Source of the DNA: Sphingobacteriales bacterium
Lineage (GTDB): Bacteria > Bacteroidota > Bacteroidia > Chitinophagales > Chitinophagaceae
NCBI GenBank assembly: GCA_023251215.1
Contig: JAHEZF010000042.1
Location: forward strand, 1-8,902
Direction: 5' to 3'
Length of the DNA: 8,902 nt
Below, piece after piece: positions 6,774 to 8,902 of the stretch; the first letter of the stretch is position 1, and every line of letters starts with the position of its first letter. A model generated the notes under the pieces. That model made no database searches, was not told the DNA's origin, and saw only the letters and a list, made by a program, of their open reading frames with translations. A program made the position numbers and the translations under genes.

Positions 6774-8902
6774 TCAGAATGATGCATTTATACCGAAAAG
6801 GAAACTCCTGCTTTTTGGATAAGCGGAATAATCAAGCCCCGGTGTCAAGGGGCTGCTTCTTACGCTTACTTCCGGGTCGTATCCGCTATAACTGGTAATG
6901 ATAGCAAGGTTGTTTGCCGTAGCATACAGGCGCAGCTTGTTGAATCTTGTTCCTGCCAGTTTTTTAGCCGGGAAGCTATAGCCGATAGTCAGGTTATTGA
7001 AACGGAGGAATGAACCATCTTCAATAGCCCATGAATGCGGATAAAATGCACCGGCACTTTTAAGCGGCTGCCAGATAGTAGCATTGACATTCATTGCTGC
7101 AAGCTGATCCGGAGGAATGCCAAATACATTATTTCCATTTACCCATTGTGCCGTTTGTCCTGTGGGAGTAACCACTTTCCAGCGTCTTTCCATGATGGCA
7201 AGCATATTGGAATTATTGCTGTATCCGTTCGTAAGTTCTATCTTATTGGCATTATACACATCATTACCGTAAGAGAAATTAACAAACAGGCTCAAATCCC
7301 ATTGCTTCCAGGTAAACTGCTGACTTAATCCACCAGTGAATTTGGGTGTTGGGTTACCAATAATTTGTCTGTCATTAGTAAGATCAATCACGCCATCGCC
7401 ATTCAGGTCTTTGAATTTGATAGAGCCTGGCTGTACAGGACCAATAATACCCAAATCGGAAACAACACCTGTTTTCAAAGTATAAGCCCCTGTGCTGGTA
7501 TTATAATTAAAATCATCTACGGTATAGAATCCGGCTGTAACAAGACCCCACATGGCGCCAACAGGATCGCCGATTCTTATGATATAATCAGTAGGCTGAC
7601 CAGACACTCCCCAACTGGCTGCAGGAAAGAATGATTGCTGGTTGCGTCCTAATTGCAGGATCTTATTTTTATTGAATGAAATATTGAAGTTAGCATTCCA
7701 GTTAAATCCATTTGTTTTTTTCACAATGGCAGAGTTCAGTTGGATCTCTATTCCTTTATTGGATGTTTTCCCAATATTCTGGTATTGGGTTGAGTAGCCA
7801 TAGGTAGAAGCAATAGGAACAAATAATAACAGATCTTTCGACGTGTTATTGTAAATATCAACACTAAGGTTAATCCTGTTTTTCAGCATACTGATATCTA
7901 CTCCATAATTCCTGTTTACAGTTGACTCCCATTTCAGTTCGGAATTGGGCAATGAAGCCGGGTAATAAGAGATGATTGCCTGGTTATTCACCCCATAGAA
8001 ATAAGTACCATCGCCTCTGAATGTAGTCAGAAACAGGTAATCATCAATACGATTGTTACCTACAGATCCAAAACCTGCCCTGAATTTAAGATCATTGATA
8101 AAGTTTACATTCTGCATGAACTTTTCATTCTTTACTCTCCATGCTATGGAACCGGCAGGGAAGTAACCCCATTTCTTGTTGTTTTCTGGTCCAAACTTAG
8201 AGGCGCCGTCTGCCCGGATGTTAAATGAAAACAGATACCGGTCTAACAGGCTGTAATTAACTCTTCCAAAGAACGAAATATTGGTATATCTGGTTTTGGC
8301 CAGTTTGGGATATCCTGTAAATGGAATACCCAGGTTTGTTTGTTTAAAAGCAACATCATGCGGAGTAAATAATGGAAAATTTCTGAATAGGTTAGATCGA
8401 ATAGTTGTTCTCAGGTCATAAGTTTCCTCGCCAAGAATTACATCAATATCATGTTTGTTCTTCCATCCTTTTAATGAATACGACAGCACATTGGAATTGG
8501 TCATGGTTTTCCTGGCGGTAGTATCTAATCCTGCTATTGGTTTTTTACCTCCCTGGATAATTGAATAGGGAGTCAGCGTATCGCTGTACTGGAGGTCAAC
8601 CAATTTATTATAATCGTAACCAAAAGTGGATTTGAAACTCAGGTTTTTGATAATGTTATAACTAACAAATGCAGTTACATTAATTACTTCTGTTGATTTT
8701 TTCCTGTATTCGGCATTGGCAAGCGATATGGGATTATAAAGGTTCAGGCCGTTGCCGACATTTTGATCAGCCAATGGATCCGCATCATCAATATCCTGGT
8801 TGGATGAAAGAAAGGGACGGTACTTCACCGCATTTCTCAACCTGTTATACGAAGAACCTTTTGCATCTGAAACGCCGGCACCGTACACATCCTGGTGTGT
8901 GT
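6774..8902 (-). CDS. SusC/RagA-family TonB-dependent outer-membrane transporter, 5'-truncated by the window edge
   Basis: Outer-membrane beta-barrel that imports glycans, here presumably pectin oligosaccharides, with TonB energy and a SusD lid. The frame is open to the right edge: an in-frame GTG lies at 8888, but THQD codons precede it, so this is not a start. 708 residues are visible of a family length near 1000-1100; the signal peptide, carboxypeptidase-like domain, plug and first strands lie outside. Family marks are the early GSSYNRLRNAVKYRPFL stretch, the FGRVNYSLLDRYLFSFNIRADGASKF region, the acidic KFKDLNGDGVID loop typical of SusC proteins, EDGSFLRFNNLTIGYSFP near the end, and a C-terminal Phe (FGINASF) as expected for a barrel. 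The TGA stop is 21 nt before the SusD gene, so the two are co-transcribed. The pectin substrate is inferred only from the neighbours; the barrel sequence does not show it. Confidence 0.96.
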   Translation of the reverse strand, partial: THQDVYGAGVSDAKGSSYNRLRNAVKYRPFLSSNQDIDDADPLADQNVGNGLNLYNPISLANAEYRKKSTEVINVTAFVSYNIIKNLSFKSTFGYDYNKLVDLQYSDTLTPYSIIQGGKKPIAGLDTTARKTMTNSNVLSYSLKGWKNKHDIDVILGEETYDLRTTIRSNLFRNFPLFTPHDVAFKQTNLGIPFTGYPKLAKTRYTNISFFGRVNYSLLDRYLFSFNIRADGASKFGPENNKKWGYFPAGSIAWRVKNEKFMQNVNFINDLKFRAGFGSVGNNRIDDYLFLTTFRGDGTYFYGVNNQAIISYYPASLPNSELKWESTVNRNYGVDISMLKNRINLSVDIYNNTSKDLLLFVPIASTYGYSTQYQNIGKTSNKGIEIQLNSAIVKKTNGFNWNANFNISFNKNKILQLGRNQQSFFPAASWGVSGQPTDYIIRIGDPVGAMWGLVTAGFYTVDDFNYNTSTGAYTLKTGVVSDLGIIGPVQPGSIKFKDLNGDGVIDLTNDRQIIGNPTPKFTGGLSQQFTWKQWDLSLFVNFSYGNDVYNANKIELTNGYSNNSNMLAIMERRWKVVTPTGQTAQWVNGNNVFGIPPDQLAAMNVNATIWQPLKSAGAFYPHSWAIEDGSFLRFNNLTIGYSFPAKKLAGTRFNKLRLYATANNLAIITSYSGYDPEVSVRSSPLTPGLDYSAYPKSRSFLFGINASF

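Noticed and set aside
8886..8888. In-frame GTG as the start of the SusC-type gene
   Set aside because: The frame stays open upstream to the window edge, the protein lacks a signal peptide and plug from this point, and the residues fit the middle of a SusC barrel.

Overview
The window looks like part of a pectin utilisation locus from a member of the Bacteroidota, most likely the Chitinophagaceae/Sphingobacteriales side of the phylum. The reasons are a SusC/SusD pair, A/T-rich leaders without clear Shine-Dalgarno sequences, modest GC content by eye, signal peptides ending in the '-AQ' style common in the phylum, and a GC-rich palindrome of the CCTGCCTGCCGGCAGGCAGG type inside one gene. The genus cannot be fixed from the sequence alone.

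All seven genes are on the minus strand, so transcription runs from the right edge to the left. In that order they are: a SusC-type TonB-dependent transporter cut by the window edge (8902-6774); its SusD-type lipoprotein (6752-4884); a family PL1 pectate lyase (4799-3375); a CE12 rhamnogalacturonan/pectin acetylesterase (3378-2626, overlapping the lyase by 4 nt); a CE8 pectin methylesterase (2624-1677, 1 nt after the acetylesterase); a cytosolic Gfo/Idh/MocA oxidoreductase of the YdgJ/YvaA type (1669-605, 7 nt after the esterase); and a small exported NTF2-like/DUF4440 protein (561-127). The left 126 nt hold no gene, only a weak hairpin.

Inferred physiology: the two esterases remove acetyl and methyl groups from pectin, PL1 cleaves the exposed polygalacturonate by beta-elimination, and SusCD captures and imports the oligosaccharides. 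The SusCD step happens at the outer membrane. The lyase and esterases carry export signals and no type IX secretion C-terminal domain, so they probably act in the periplasm. Enzymes for unsaturated galacturonides (GH105, GH28, KduI/KduD) and a regulator are not in the window.

Gene spacing splits the locus into blocks. SusC and SusD are 21 nt apart. An 84-nt gap with a strong stem-loop separates them from the four tightly packed genes PL1-CE12-CE8-Gfo/Idh, and a 43-nt gap precedes the DUF4440 gene. I did not find a clearly undescribed system. The most unusual signals are a 21-nt palindromic insertion that adds LPAGRQG to the oxidoreductase, the stem-loop flanked by 9-bp direct repeats after susD, and the uncharacterised DUF4440 protein within a pectin operon.
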